The notes under the pieces: generated by a model
What the model was told of the DNA's origin: nothing
Seen by the model: the letters and a program-made list of their open reading frames with translations, nothing else
The model's database searches: none
Source: Rhodospirillaceae bacterium
GTDB lineage: Bacteria; Pseudomonadota; Alphaproteobacteria; Dongiales; Dongiaceae
Assembly (NCBI GenBank): GCA_016712715.1
Contig: JADJQM010000002.1
Coordinates: 806,001-870,000 of the forward strand
DNA: 64,000 bases
Direction: 5' to 3'
Shown here: piece by piece, positions 17,658 through 25,622 of the stretch
Layout: each line of letters begins with the position of its first letter
How positions within the stretch are numbered: position 1 is the first letter of the stretch
Translations under genes and position numbers: made by a program

Positions 17658-18253
17658 ATGAACCTGACCGTCAAAGGTAAGAACATCGATGTTGGCGATG
17701 CGCTGAAGACGCGCGCCTCCGAAAGCCTCGATCATATCTTCGGGAAGTATTTCTCGAATCCGATCGAAGCCAACGTCACGATGTCCAAGCAGGCGAACAT
17801 CTTTACCGCGCAGATCTCCGTCCATGTCGGTCGCGGCATCTTGCTGCAATCGGAAGGCGAAGCCGATCAGGCGAATTCCGCCTACGACCTCGCTGCGGAA
17901 ACGCTGGCCAAGCGCCTGCGCCGGTACAAGCGACGCCTGCGCGATCATCATCGCTCCGAGACGGAAGACCGTCGTGTTTCGCAATACACCGTGCTCGCTG
18001 CCGAGGCCGACGAGGGCGAGAGCCCGAGGTCGATCATGGCAATGGTGAAGCGCATCCCGTCGTGGTCGCAGAAATGCAGACCACCATTCCAATGCTCACG
18101 GTGGGCGAGGCTGTCATGCGCCTCGATCTCGCCAATCAACAGGCCATGATGTTTCTGAACAGAGCCCATGGCGGGCTCAACATGGTCTACCGACGCAACG
18201 ACGGCAATATCGGCTGGGTCGATCCTGGTCTGGAGGCCGGCACGCGCCAATAG
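17658..18253 (+). CDS. hpf: Long-form ribosome hibernation promoting factor, frameshifted near 18023
   Basis: The N-terminal HPF/RaiA domain (MNLTVKGKNIDVGDALKTRA, residues 1-105) binds the 30S decoding region. A linker and a C-terminal dimerisation domain (MQTTIPMLTVGEAVMRLDLA, VYRRNDGNIGWVDP) drive 100S ribosome formation. The two domains are in different frames: the first frame leaves the family after AAEADEGESP and runs to 18149. Adding one C to the CCC run at 18023-18025 restores a 198-residue protein reading ESPEVDHGNGEAHPVVVAEM. A base missing from the sequence is the simplest explanation; a real truncation would remove 100S dimerisation. It is followed by ptsN. Confidence 0.88.
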
Positions 18254-18308
18254 TCGCGTTTCTTTCGACGCCCCCGGGTTTCCGCCCGGGCGGCGTGTAG
18301 AGGCAAAA

Positions 18309-18776
18309 ATGGAAATTGAAGATCTGCTCGGAAGCCCAGCGCATGTTTTGGCGCGATTGAAGGCCAGCAACAAGAAACAGGCTTTGCAGGACATGGCGCG
18401 ACGGGCGGCCGAATTATCGGGTCTGCACGAGCGCGCCATCTTCGACGTGTTGCTCGAGCGCGAGCGCCTCGGCACCACCGGTGTCGGCAACGGCATCGCC
18501 ATTCCGCATGGCAAGTTGCCCGAGGCCAAGAAGATGTTCGGCCTCTTTGGCAGGCTTGAAACGCCGATCGACTTCGATGCGATCGACGAACAGCCGGTTG
18601 ATCTCATTTTCCTGCTGCTGGCGCCGGAAGGTGCCGGTGCGGATCATCTGAAGGCTCTGGCGCGAGTCTCGCGCCTGCTGCGTGACCGGGCGATCTGCGA
18701 AAAGCTGCGCGGCACCGATCAGGCCGATGCGATCTATGCGCTGTTGACGGATGGGGCGCATTCACACGCCGCCTGA
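18309..18776 (+). CDS. ptsN: PTS IIA-like nitrogen regulatory protein (EIIA-Ntr)
   Basis: 155 residues of the EIIA fructose/nitrogen domain. The phosphorylated histidine is His67 in GNGIAIPHGKLP, and the domain continues with PVDLIFLLLAPEGAGADHLK. It receives phosphate from the PtsP/PtsO relay and modulates potassium transport, nitrogen responses and other processes in proteobacteria. The ATG at 18309 gives the usual N-terminus (MEIEDLLGSPAHVLARL). It is the last gene of the cluster and is followed by a clear intrinsic terminator. A GC-rich hairpin (18269-18295) lies in the gap after hpf. Confidence 0.95.
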   Translation: MEIEDLLGSPAHVLARLKASNKKQALQDMARRAAELSGLHERAIFDVLLERERLGTTGVGNGIAIPHGKLPEAKKMFGLFGRLETPIDFDAIDEQPVDLIFLLLAPEGAGADHLKALARVSRLLRDRAICEKLRGTDQADAIYALLTDGAHSHAA

Positions 18777-18805
18777 GCAGCCTGCCCATCTCGCCTGTTC
18801 CTGAC

Positions 18806-18829
18806 AACGCCCCGCATCCGCGGGGCGTT
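18806..18829 (+). terminator. Intrinsic terminator after ptsN
   Basis: AACGCCCCGC-ATCC-GCGGGGCGTT is a perfect ten-base stem with a four-base loop, followed by CGTCTTT. It lies between convergent ptsN and the DUF1150 gene and may serve both strands. Confidence 0.85.
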
Positions 18830-18834
18830 CGTCT

Positions 18835-19068
18835 TTAGTGCAAGGTCACCGGTGCCAGGCCATTTTCCCAGGCGGCGGCAATCGCTGCTTCGCGGTCCGG
18901 CATGATGGCGAGCTGTTGGCCGTTGGCAGCGAAGATGCCGAAGGCGGTGGCGCCGTCTACATCGACATCCCGCACATAGGCAACGTCGTTGAGGCCAAGG
19001 GCCAGCAACTGCTGGCGGGTGATCTCGCGCGCCGACTCGATATCTGTCTTGGTTTCAGTCTTGGTCAT
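18835..19068 (-). CDS. DUF1150 family protein
   Basis: 77 residues, with the DUF1150 pattern LALGLNDVAYVRDVDVDGATAF followed by LAIMPDREAAIAAAWENGLAPVTLH at the C-terminus. This is a small soluble alphaproteobacterial family of unknown biochemical role, commonly found directly behind a small heat shock protein. Here it starts five bases after the Hsp20 stop. The ATG at 19068 is preferred because AGGAG lies eight bases upstream; a GTG at 19077 is too close to that site. Co-expression with the chaperone under heat stress is inferred from position only. Confidence 0.9.
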   Translation of the reverse strand: MTKTETKTDIESAREITRQQLLALGLNDVAYVRDVDVDGATAFGIFAANGQQLAIMPDREAAIAAAWENGLAPVTLH

Positions 19069-19073
19069 GATCG

Positions 19074-19571
19074 TCACTCCTCTCGTGGCGCACGTTGGGC
19101 GGCACTGTTGCCGTCAATAGCGACACGGCCTTCTCTCTTGCGGTCGCCGATATCATCGGCGCCTGCCCGCTTGATCGGTACGGTGCGAATCTGCGTTTCG
19201 ATCCGTGGCCGATCGAGATCGATGGCGAGCAAGCCGTTATCGAGCGTGGCACCGGCGACTTCGATGCCCTCGGCAAGGACGAAGCTGCGCTGGAACTGCC
19301 GCGCAGCGATGCCACGGTAGAGGAACACCCGCGCCGGATCATCCTTCTGCTTGCCGCGGATGGTGAGCTGGTTGTCTTCCAGCTGGATCTCGAGATCCTC
19401 GATGGCAAAGCCGGCGACAGCGAGCGTGATGCGCAGCCGATAATCGCTGACCTGCTCGATGTTATAGGGTGGGTAGCCTTCGGCACCCGCCTTGGCGACG
19501 CGGTCGAGCGTGCGCTCGAAATGGTCGAAGCCCAGCAGGAGCGGGCTGTTGAAGAGCGACAAACGTGACAT
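19074..19571 (-). CDS. Hsp20/alpha-crystallin small heat shock protein
   Basis: 165 residues, IbpA-like. The N-terminal arm (SLFNSPLLLGFDHFERTLDR) is followed by the alpha-crystallin domain (PPYNIEQVSDYRLRITLAVA to the Leu-rich LDNGLLAIDL), which carries the conserved GIAARQFQRSFVLAEGIEV. It is an ATP-independent holdase for unfolding proteins. The ATG at 19571 is preceded by GGAGGGGCC, a good ribosome binding site; the frame extends upstream without family similarity. The I/V-X-I/V tail motif that contacts neighbouring subunits may be IRTVPIKR. It is the first gene of a two-gene operon with DUF1150. Confidence 0.93.
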   Translation of the reverse strand: MSRLSLFNSPLLLGFDHFERTLDRVAKAGAEGYPPYNIEQVSDYRLRITLAVAGFAIEDLEIQLEDNQLTIRGKQKDDPARVFLYRGIAARQFQRSFVLAEGIEVAGATLDNGLLAIDLDRPRIETQIRTVPIKRAGADDIGDRKREGRVAIDGNSAAQRAPREE

Positions 19572-19700
19572 GGCCCCTCCTTTCGAGCGAGCACTTGAAC
19601 CCTGGTCATCCGGCGCCCGCCAGCGGCGCGCCGGTCCTCCGGTCCCAATTGGCAAACACGCCGGATGGTCGTGTTCCACCGCACAGGGCACCTTAGAGAG

Positions 19701-19730
19701 AGAAATAGTAATCTAGGTTAAGAAATCAAG
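19701..19730 (-). promoter_or_regulatory. Possible heat-shock (RpoH-type) promoter for hsp20
   Basis: On the minus strand CTTG (19730-19727) is followed after 18 bases by CTATTTCT (19708-19701), close to the alphaproteobacterial RpoH pattern CTTG-N17/18-CTATNT. Its placement about 130 bases before hsp20 fits a heat-regulated leader. This is consensus matching only. Confidence 0.35.
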
Positions 19731-19811
19731 GCATGCTCGCGCCGGAACCCACTTGCGTGTGCGGTTTCAAGCGCTAAAGTATTACGGGGACATGAAATTC
19801 GGGGGAATCAG

Positions 19812-20696
19812 ATGATTTGCAATACACGCCGCCGCCTTTTGACCGGCTTCTTGTCCGTGAGTGTCCTCGGTGCCGGGTCGCTGCTGCTCACGGCCTGCGC
19901 CGGACCGAGTGGTGGCGCAAACACCGGTCTCGGTCGTCTTGAGATTCCGGACCAGCCGGCGAGCCAGGCCACCAAGGATCTGTGGCGCGCCGCGGAGACG
20001 GGTGACGTGGCCGGTGTCAAGGCCGCCCTGGCGGCCGGCGCGGACATTGAAGGGATCGATTTCTCGGAGAACAAGAACGGCCGTCGCGCGCTCAATTACG
20101 CGGCTCTCAACAACCAGTCCGCGGTGATCGACGTTCTTCTGCTCTGCTCCTGGTGCCATGACGCTTTTGGGCATGCACAATCGGGCCGCATGAACGGGCA
20201 GACGCAGCATCAGGTACTGCGCCGCGAGACCGACATTGCGCGCATTGCCTCTCCGATCATAAGTGAGCTGCATGCCTATTGGACGGCCAAGCGCGGTCTG
20301 AAAGAGATGCCGGCATGGGCCGACATTGAACCGACCGAGATGCGCGGATTGCTGCCGAATTTGATCGTCGCCGGCATCGAACATGATCCATTGCGCGTAT
20401 TCTACCGCTTGGCGGGAACGCTGATCGTCGAATTCCGTGGCGAAATCACCGGTCATTTTCTGGAAGAGGTTCCCTGGAGTTCCCCAGCCGGCCAGGCCAA
20501 TGCCAAAGAGGCCTTTGCGCGCGTGGTCGCTTCCCGGGCGCCCCTTTTTTCGGAGGTCGACATCACGACCTCGCGCGGCGCCGTCCACCGCATGTTTTCC
20601 GGTGTGTGGCCTCTGGCACCGACGCCCGGCGGCGTGATCGACCGCTGCCTTGCCGCGGAAGACTATGGTGATCTGACACGCACCGACCTCGCCTGA
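19812..20696 (+). CDS. Chimeric gene: lipoprotein/ankyrin N-terminus joined in frame to a PAS-type protein
   Basis: The 294-residue reading frame has two unlike halves. Residues 1-110 form a lipoprotein: a basic start, hydrophobic core and lipobox LLTAC (Cys29), then about one and a half ankyrin repeats (WRAAETGDVAGVKAALAAGA, GRRALNYAALNNQSAVIDVL). The repeats stop abruptly and 16 residues of junk-like sequence (CSWCHDAFGHAQSGR) lead into MNGQTQHQVLRRET. This begins a cytosolic-type PAS-like protein (PIISELHAYWTAKRG, LRVFYRLAGTLIVEFRGEIT, MFSGVWPLAP). The second half has its own possible start at 20190. A deletion that fused two genes is the likely origin. GGGGGA precedes the first ATG by seven bases. 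Confidence 0.7.
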   Translation: MICNTRRRLLTGFLSVSVLGAGSLLLTACAGPSGGANTGLGRLEIPDQPASQATKDLWRAAETGDVAGVKAALAAGADIEGIDFSENKNGRRALNYAALNNQSAVIDVLLLCSWCHDAFGHAQSGRMNGQTQHQVLRRETDIARIASPIISELHAYWTAKRGLKEMPAWADIEPTEMRGLLPNLIVAGIEHDPLRVFYRLAGTLIVEFRGEITGHFLEEVPWSSPAGQANAKEAFARVVASRAPLFSEVDITTSRGAVHRMFSGVWPLAPTPGGVIDRCLAAEDYGDLTRTDLA

Positions 20697-20929
20697 TGTC
20701 GAGCGCTACCGGGCGCCGCGTGGCAACCCTGCGGCGATCCAGCGCAACGCCCTGGTCCTAAGGAAAGCCAGAAAAGGATCAAAAGCCTAGAGTCGGCCGA
20801 ATATAGTCAAACGGCTTTAATGAAGCGTTAGAGGATGGCTCCTAAGCTGCTGCACAAGAGCGCAACGTAAGTGTGGTCTTTGAACCGGCACCGTTGCGCT
20901 GCAGCCCAGTTCAGTGAGGATCCGCCCCC

Positions 20930-22579
20930 ATGCGTTTTCAGGACTTCCGCATTGCTACGCGCCTCGCCATGGTCGTGCTCATCGCGATGGTTGGCATGAT
21001 CATCATCGGCGGCGTCGCTGGCTTCAATCTGCGCCAGACGCTGCTCGAGGATCGCAAGATCAAGACACAACATGTCGTCGAGGTCGCCCATGGTGTCGTG
21101 AATTATTTCGGCGAGCTGGCCAAGGCAGGCACACTAACGGAAGATCAGGCCAAGTCACAGGCGATGGTTGCGCTCGAGCAGTTGCGCTACGACGAGAAGG
21201 AATATTTCTGGATCAACGATATGACGCCGCGGATGCTGATGCATCCCTTTGCCAAGAAGCTCCTCGACCAACCAACACTGGCCGAGCTCAAGGATCCCAA
21301 CGGCAAATTCATCTTCTCGGACATGCTGGCCGTCGTCAAAGCGCAGGGTGCGGGTTTTGTCGATTATATGTGGCCGCAGCCGGGCGCCGAGCAGCCGGTC
21401 CCGAAAATCTCCTATGTCAAAGGCTATGCGCCCTGGGGATGGATCATCGGCTCGGGCATTTATATCGACGACGTGAACAAGATCTTCATGGACCAGATGC
21501 TGACCCAGGGTGCCATCATCATCGGCATCATGGTGCTCACAGCGCTCATCAGCGCCCTGATCGCCCGCAGCATCTCGCGGCCCTTGGCGCGCACCACCGG
21601 CAACATGATGCGCCTCGCTGACGGCGACAAGAGCATCACCATCGAAGGCACCGAGAACAAGGCCGAGATGGGCGCGCTTGCGCGGGCCCTTGCGGTGTTC
21701 AAGGACAATGCCCTGGCGATGGATCAATTGGCGCTCGAACGCGCCGCACAGGATGAACGTGCCCGCGCCGAGAAGCGGCAGGCGATGCTCGATCTGGCCG
21801 ACAATTTCGAAAGCTCGGTCCAGCATGTCGTGGGCCAGGTATCAGCCGCCTCGGTCGAGCTGCAGACATCGGCCCAATCGATGGCTGGCAACACCGACCA
21901 GACCACCAACCAGGCAGCGCGTGTATCGAGCGCCTCGGAGCAGGCCTTCGGCAATGTGCAATCGGTGGCGGCAGCGACCGAGGAGCTCAGCGCCTCGATC
22001 AGCGAGATCAGCCAGCAGGTCACTCAATCGACCAATATCGCCTCGAAGGCCGTGGCGGAAGCGAAGCAGACCGATCAGACCATCAATGGCCTGGCGCAGG
22101 CCAGCCAGCGGATCGGCGATGTCGCCAACCTCATCCGCGACATTGCCAACCAGACCAACCTGCTGGCACTCAATGCCACCATCGAGGCTGCCCGCGCCGG
22201 TGATGCCGGCAAGGGCTTTGCGGTGGTTGCCTCCGAAGTGAAGAACCTCGCGAACCAGACGGCACAGGCGACCGAAGAGATCACCGGTCAGATCAGCAGC
22301 ATCCAGGGGGCCACCGGCGAGGCGGTGACCGCCATTCGCGGCATCACCAACACCATCACCGAAATCGACCAGATCGCCAGCGCCATCGCGGCGGCGGTGG
22401 AGCAGCAGGGGGCAGCTACCCGCGATGTCTCGCAGAATATCGCGGGCGTGTCCGAGGCCTTGACTGAATCCGGCCGGCTTGCCGAAGGCCTGCTTGGTGC
22501 TGCCTCCGATCTCTCGCGCCAGGCCGATGTCATGCGCACCGAGATCAGCCGCTTCGTCGAACGCGTGCGCGCGTCCTGA
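20930..22579 (+). CDS. Methyl-accepting chemotaxis protein with single Cache sensor
   Basis: 549 residues. Transmembrane helix 1 (about 12-32) and helix 2 (about 192-212) flank a periplasmic sCache_2-type domain with DEKEYFWINDMTPRMLMHP and YVKGYAPWGWIIGSGIYIDD. A HAMP domain (RSISRPLARTTGNMMRLADG) follows, then the long signalling coiled coil whose tip contains IRDIANQTNLLALNATIEAA and GKGFAVVASEVKNLA. Cache domains of this class often bind small organic acids, but the ligand here is unknown. No C-terminal CheR-binding pentapeptide is present. The gene stands alone, with a 230-base upstream gap without another gene and a strong hairpin after its stop. Confidence 0.95.
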   Translation: MRFQDFRIATRLAMVVLIAMVGMIIIGGVAGFNLRQTLLEDRKIKTQHVVEVAHGVVNYFGELAKAGTLTEDQAKSQAMVALEQLRYDEKEYFWINDMTPRMLMHPFAKKLLDQPTLAELKDPNGKFIFSDMLAVVKAQGAGFVDYMWPQPGAEQPVPKISYVKGYAPWGWIIGSGIYIDDVNKIFMDQMLTQGAIIIGIMVLTALISALIARSISRPLARTTGNMMRLADGDKSITIEGTENKAEMGALARALAVFKDNALAMDQLALERAAQDERARAEKRQAMLDLADNFESSVQHVVGQVSAASVELQTSAQSMAGNTDQTTNQAARVSSASEQAFGNVQSVAAATEELSASISEISQQVTQSTNIASKAVAEAKQTDQTINGLAQASQRIGDVANLIRDIANQTNLLALNATIEAARAGDAGKGFAVVASEVKNLANQTAQATEEITGQISSIQGATGEAVTAIRGITNTITEIDQIASAIAAAVEQQGAATRDVSQNIAGVSEALTESGRLAEGLLGAASDLSRQADVMRTEISRFVERVRAS

Positions 22580-22588
22580 TCCATCACC

Positions 22589-22615
22589 TCAGGCGGCGCC
22601 CAGTGCGCCGCCTGA
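22589..22615 (+). terminator. Hairpin after the Cache chemoreceptor gene
   Basis: TCAGGCGGCGC and GCGCCGCCTGA form a perfect 11-base stem with loop CCAGT, ten bases after the stop. There is no T-run, so termination would be Rho-assisted or the hairpin may protect the 3' end. Confidence 0.55.
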
Positions 22616-22829
22616 CGCTGATCAGCCCGGTAGGCCCAGGCCAGCGCCGGCCGGCGGCTCTGAGCGGCGTGGAATGTCCAGGTTACAGCCCCGCGCCCTT
22701 GCGCTATGGTACGAACGCGCTCGCATCGGTGCCCATCCATCTTGCCGGCCAATCCTGCCGGCCCGGCCTGGCCGGGTGTCCGTCTGCTTAAGCCCGCGCA
22801 TCGGAGAAACTCAACTAGGGAGACGTGCC

Positions 22830-22970
22830 GTGGCTAAAGGTCAAATGAAGAGCAATCGCGAAAAGAAGAAACCGAAGCAGGACAAGGTGAAGTCGGCACC
22901 GGCCGGCACCGGTTTTGCGTCGGCCACCTCCAACCCGGCTTCCTCGGGCTATTCCGGCAAGAAGAAGTGA
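22830..22970 (+). CDS. Small Lys-rich conserved protein
   Basis: 46 residues with an opening typical of a small basic family widespread in proteobacteria (AKGQMKSNREKKKPKQDK), a Ser/Ala/Thr linker and a KKK terminus. The function is unknown; its composition suggests binding of nucleic acid or another polyanion. It starts with GTG at 22830, and AGGGAGA lies seven bases upstream, which decides the start. It is monocistronic: a convergent intrinsic terminator follows within 40 bases. Confidence 0.8.
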   Translation: MAKGQMKSNREKKKPKQDKVKSAPAGTGFASATSNPASSGYSGKKK

Positions 22971-23003
22971 GAGGGGCGCGAACAGCGCCCACTTTCTCCA
23001 AAC

Positions 23004-23042
23004 AAAACCCCCGCACGATGGCTCGTGGCGGGGGTTTCGTTT
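23004..23042 (+). terminator. Bidirectional intrinsic terminator
   Basis: CCCCCGC-ACGA-TGGC-TCGT-GGCGGGGG forms a long stem with A-rich flank on the left and TTTCGTTT on the right. It serves the Lys-rich small gene on the plus strand and, through the AAAAC flank, the convergent BTAD regulator on the minus strand. Confidence 0.85.
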
Positions 23043-23046
23043 GAGT

Positions 23047-24750
23047 TCACCATGCAGCCGCCAGGGCCTGACGCAAATGGGCATCGGCATGGGTTCTGGC
23101 CGCCATCGAGACGAGCTGGCGGGTGTGAAAACCAGCCTGTTCCGCAGCACCGGCAAGCCGGCTGCATTTTGCCAGATCGGCGAAGATCTCCACGAGCAGC
23201 GCCGCATAAGGGTCCGACACGCGCGCACAATGATCGCGCGCCCGAACCAGCCATTGCAGGGCCGTGTCGTGTGCGTCCGTGGCAGCAAAGGTCAGCGCCA
23301 TGGCCCGGGCGGTGGCGGCTTCCCAGCAGGGATCGCCCAATTGACAACTCAGCGCGAAGGCGTCCTCCAGCCCGGGACGCAGCGATACCGGATCCACTGC
23401 CAGCCTTATCTGCGCTTCGGCCAGGAGAGCGAGCGGCCAGGGGCGAAAGGCCAGCCAGCGCATATCGTCGCATTGCCCGAGGCAGTTTGTCAGCCATTGC
23501 CGCGCCATGTCCGGTTTGCCGGCCGCCAGCTGTCCCCATCCACCCATGCCCAAGGCCCATATTTCCCGCCGGCGATTGCCGGCGCTGCGGGCATGGTCCA
23601 GCGCCATGTCATACTGCGCGAGGCCATCTTCGACCTTGCCCCAATCAACCAGATTGAAGGCGATGACGGCATGAATGCCGGCAAGGCTGTCGTGACTGCC
23701 ATCGGCGCTTTCAAGAGCTGCCTGCAGTATCTTGGCAGCGGCGGGACGGCGCCCGGCGAGTGCGTCCACATAGCCGAGTTCGCGCTGACCGGTCGCAGCG
23801 ATGTCGTGGGCGCCGCACTGCCGGGCATGTTCGACGGATTGTCGCAGGAGGATGGCGCCTTCGTCGTCATAGCCCCGTACCGAATGAACCAAGGCGGCGC
23901 CCAACTCCAGCAGCGCTTTCGCTTGCAGGTAGCGATCCTTGATCAACTCGGCATCGGCCGCGGCGCGGCGCAGGCAATCGAGACCGGCCTCGACGGCACC
24001 GGCGGACAAGGCAGCGACACCGGAATTGATGAGGGACTCGATGAAGGTCCTTGCCGGGATGCCGCCCGGTGGCGCTGCGATCGTCCGGCGCGCGGCGCTG
24101 CGCAATGCCGGTGACGGCTTCTCGCCAATTTCAGCGAGGAACATGCGCTCAGTTGCGTCGACATGTTCCAGCGCCACCTCCGGTCGTCCACTCAGGGCGA
24201 GACTCTTGGCGAGCAGGATATGCGCACTTTCTTCGAAGGGCCGGCGGCGCACGCCGAGTTCGGCAAGACGGATGGCGCGGTCGTAATTGCCGGCTGATAT
24301 GGCGACCATCGTCTCCTGCCGGAGGCGCGCATCGACGCGGCCGGCGGTTCGCTCTCGTTCGATCAGCAGCCAGGTCGTGAACTCGGCGCTGGCGCGGGGC
24401 TCGACGTCTTCAAGCAGATTGCCGGCATTTTCGACAGACAGATCGCCCTCTTCGATATGCTGGACATCAACATGGGTGCCGACCGGCAGGTTCGCCATGA
24501 TCGGGTCGCCGGAGAGCGTCTCACGGCCGATCGCACGCCGCAGCGACGCGAGGCACCAGCGCACCGAGCCGAGAGGATCGACCGTATCGGGAAACAATTC
24601 AGCGGCAAGGTCACGCCGGTATATCGGCCGCTCGGTGAGAAGGATGCGGGCCAGCACGGCCCAGGCTTGATGGCCACGGACCAAGCGCGGCTCGCGCTCG
24701 TCATCGGCCATGATGGTGGGTCTTCCCAGAAGGCGGATATCAAGGCCCAT
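23047..24750 (-). CDS. SARP/BTAD-type transcriptional regulator with TPR array
   Basis: About 567 residues. The first 95 form an OmpR-like winged helix (MGLDIRLLGRPTI, RGHQAWAVLARILLTERPIY, GSVRWCLASLRRAIG). Residues about 100-240 are a bacterial transcriptional activator domain (TTWLLIERERTAGRVDARLR, AELGVRRRPFEESAHILLAK). The remainder is a TPR-like helical array with no NB-ARC ATPase. This is a cytoplasmic DNA-binding regulator, probably responding to a protein or small ligand through its TPRs. It diverges from a DUF4242 gene, its most likely target. ATG 24750 is chosen; a TTG three codons upstream is possible. Confidence 0.85.
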   Translation of the reverse strand: MGLDIRLLGRPTIMADDEREPRLVRGHQAWAVLARILLTERPIYRRDLAAELFPDTVDPLGSVRWCLASLRRAIGRETLSGDPIMANLPVGTHVDVQHIEEGDLSVENAGNLLEDVEPRASAEFTTWLLIERERTAGRVDARLRQETMVAISAGNYDRAIRLAELGVRRRPFEESAHILLAKSLALSGRPEVALEHVDATERMFLAEIGEKPSPALRSAARRTIAAPPGGIPARTFIESLINSGVAALSAGAVEAGLDCLRRAAADAELIKDRYLQAKALLELGAALVHSVRGYDDEGAILLRQSVEHARQCGAHDIAATGQRELGYVDALAGRRPAAAKILQAALESADGSHDSLAGIHAVIAFNLVDWGKVEDGLAQYDMALDHARSAGNRRREIWALGMGGWGQLAAGKPDMARQWLTNCLGQCDDMRWLAFRPWPLALLAEAQIRLAVDPVSLRPGLEDAFALSCQLGDPCWEAATARAMALTFAATDAHDTALQWLVRARDHCARVSDPYAALLVEIFADLAKCSRLAGAAEQAGFHTRQLVSMAARTHADAHLRQALAAAW

Positions 24751-24924
24751 CGCCCGCAATCACTCCCGTGCAATCATTGCCATAGCGGCTTCGAAATCTG
24801 TTCTGCATCGGGTCACATGGCCGTTTGCGCAACCGTGTGACGGCCGGGATCGGAAAAACCGGCGCACCCCACGATCGCGCCATCGGCCTGCTGCAATGAT
24901 GCAGGCGTCCGTCCAACAGCCAGT

Positions 24925-24947
24925 CTGTTCAACAAGCGGACTGTTCA
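24925..24947 (+). promoter_or_regulatory. Direct heptamer repeats upstream of the DUF4242 gene
   Basis: CTGTTCA occurs at 24925-24931 and again at 24941-24947, a 16-base period, just before the ribosome binding site of the DUF4242 gene. SARP-type regulators bind direct heptamer repeats, so this is a candidate operator for the adjacent regulator. The spacing differs from the classical 11 or 22 bases. Confidence 0.3.
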
Positions 24948-24965
24948 GCAATAGGAGATTCATTC

Positions 24966-25241
24966 ATGCCAAAGTTTCTCATCGAACGTAACATTCCAGG
25001 AGCCAGCATGCTGACCCGCGACGAGTTGCGCGACATCTCAGCCAAGTCCAACGCAGTCGCCGCCGGGCTTGGCGAGCCCTATACGTGGCACACCAGCTAT
25101 GTGGCCGGCGACATGGTCTATTGCGTCCATGAAGCCAAGAGCGCCGATGTGATCTACCGGCATGCCAAGGAAGGTGGCTTTCCTGCCGACAAGGTCACCA
25201 AGATCGAAGCGGAGATCGGCCCGAAAACGGCCGCCGCCTAG
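24966..25241 (+). CDS. DUF4242 (nickel-binding-like) small protein
   Basis: 91 residues of the DUF4242 ferredoxin-like family: MPKFLIERNIPGASMLTRDE, then YTWHTSYVAGDMVYCVHEAK and a helix with VIYRHAKEGGFPADKVTKIE. The family includes a Streptomyces nickel-responsive protein, but the histidines there are only partly matched here, so metal binding is not assured. AGGAG stands ten bases upstream. It is divergent from the BTAD regulator; such pairing suggests that the regulator controls this gene. Its end is 100 bases from a terminator facing both ways. Confidence 0.85.
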   Translation: MPKFLIERNIPGASMLTRDELRDISAKSNAVAAGLGEPYTWHTSYVAGDMVYCVHEAKSADVIYRHAKEGGFPADKVTKIEAEIGPKTAAA

Positions 25242-25344
25242 CGCTTTTTCACGGCCAAGCGCCAATCCGCGGCCTGAATCGCCGACTCCCAGTTCGGGCG
25301 ATCGTTGGTCTCCCTGGAGTCGCTGCGCCGTGAAGCCGCAAACG

Positions 25345-25381
25345 AAAACCCCCACCCGAGATCTCTCGCGGCGGGGGTTTT
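25345..25381. terminator. Bidirectional terminator between DUF4242 and tRNA-Ala
   Basis: AAAACCCCC and GGGGGTTTT arms enclose a GC-rich inner stem (CGAGA/TCTCG region). A flanks on the left and T flanks on the right let it stop transcription of the plus-strand DUF4242 gene and of the minus-strand tRNA. Confidence 0.75.
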
Positions 25382-25386
25382 CAATT

Positions 25387-25462
25387 TGGTGGACCCAAGC
25401 GGGATCGAACCGCTGACCTCCACAATGCCATTGTGGCGCTCTCCCAGCTGAGCTATGGGCCC
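25387..25462 (-). tRNA. tRNA-Ala (anticodon GGC)
   Basis: A 76-base cloverleaf on the minus strand. Acceptor GGGCCCA pairs with TGGGTCC. The D arm contains GCTCAGCTGGGAGAGC, and the anticodon stem CCACA/TGTGG carries loop ATGGCAT (anticodon GGC). The T loop is TTCGATC, and CCA is encoded. Confidence 0.97.
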
Positions 25463-25622
25463 GAAGATCGGGTGATCGCCGGACGGTGCCCAAATCAATC
25501 CTTGGGGCCGTCTCCGGGTGGGCGATCGAACGGGCTGGAACCTAAGTGGCCGACGCCCGGAATTCAAGCACAAAAAAGGACAATGATATCAAAGGCTCGA
25601 TATCAACGGCAGTGCTGACCGC

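Noticed and set aside
18020..18062. Programmed -1 frameshifting in hpf.
   Set aside because: There is no slippery heptamer or downstream pseudoknot to see, and long HPF is not known to use recoding; a missing base is simpler.
20745..20815. A flagellar-type sigma-28 promoter (TCAA ... GCCGAATA) upstream of the Cache chemoreceptor.
   Set aside because: The -10 is close to consensus but the spacing is about 13 bases instead of 15, so the match is not convincing.
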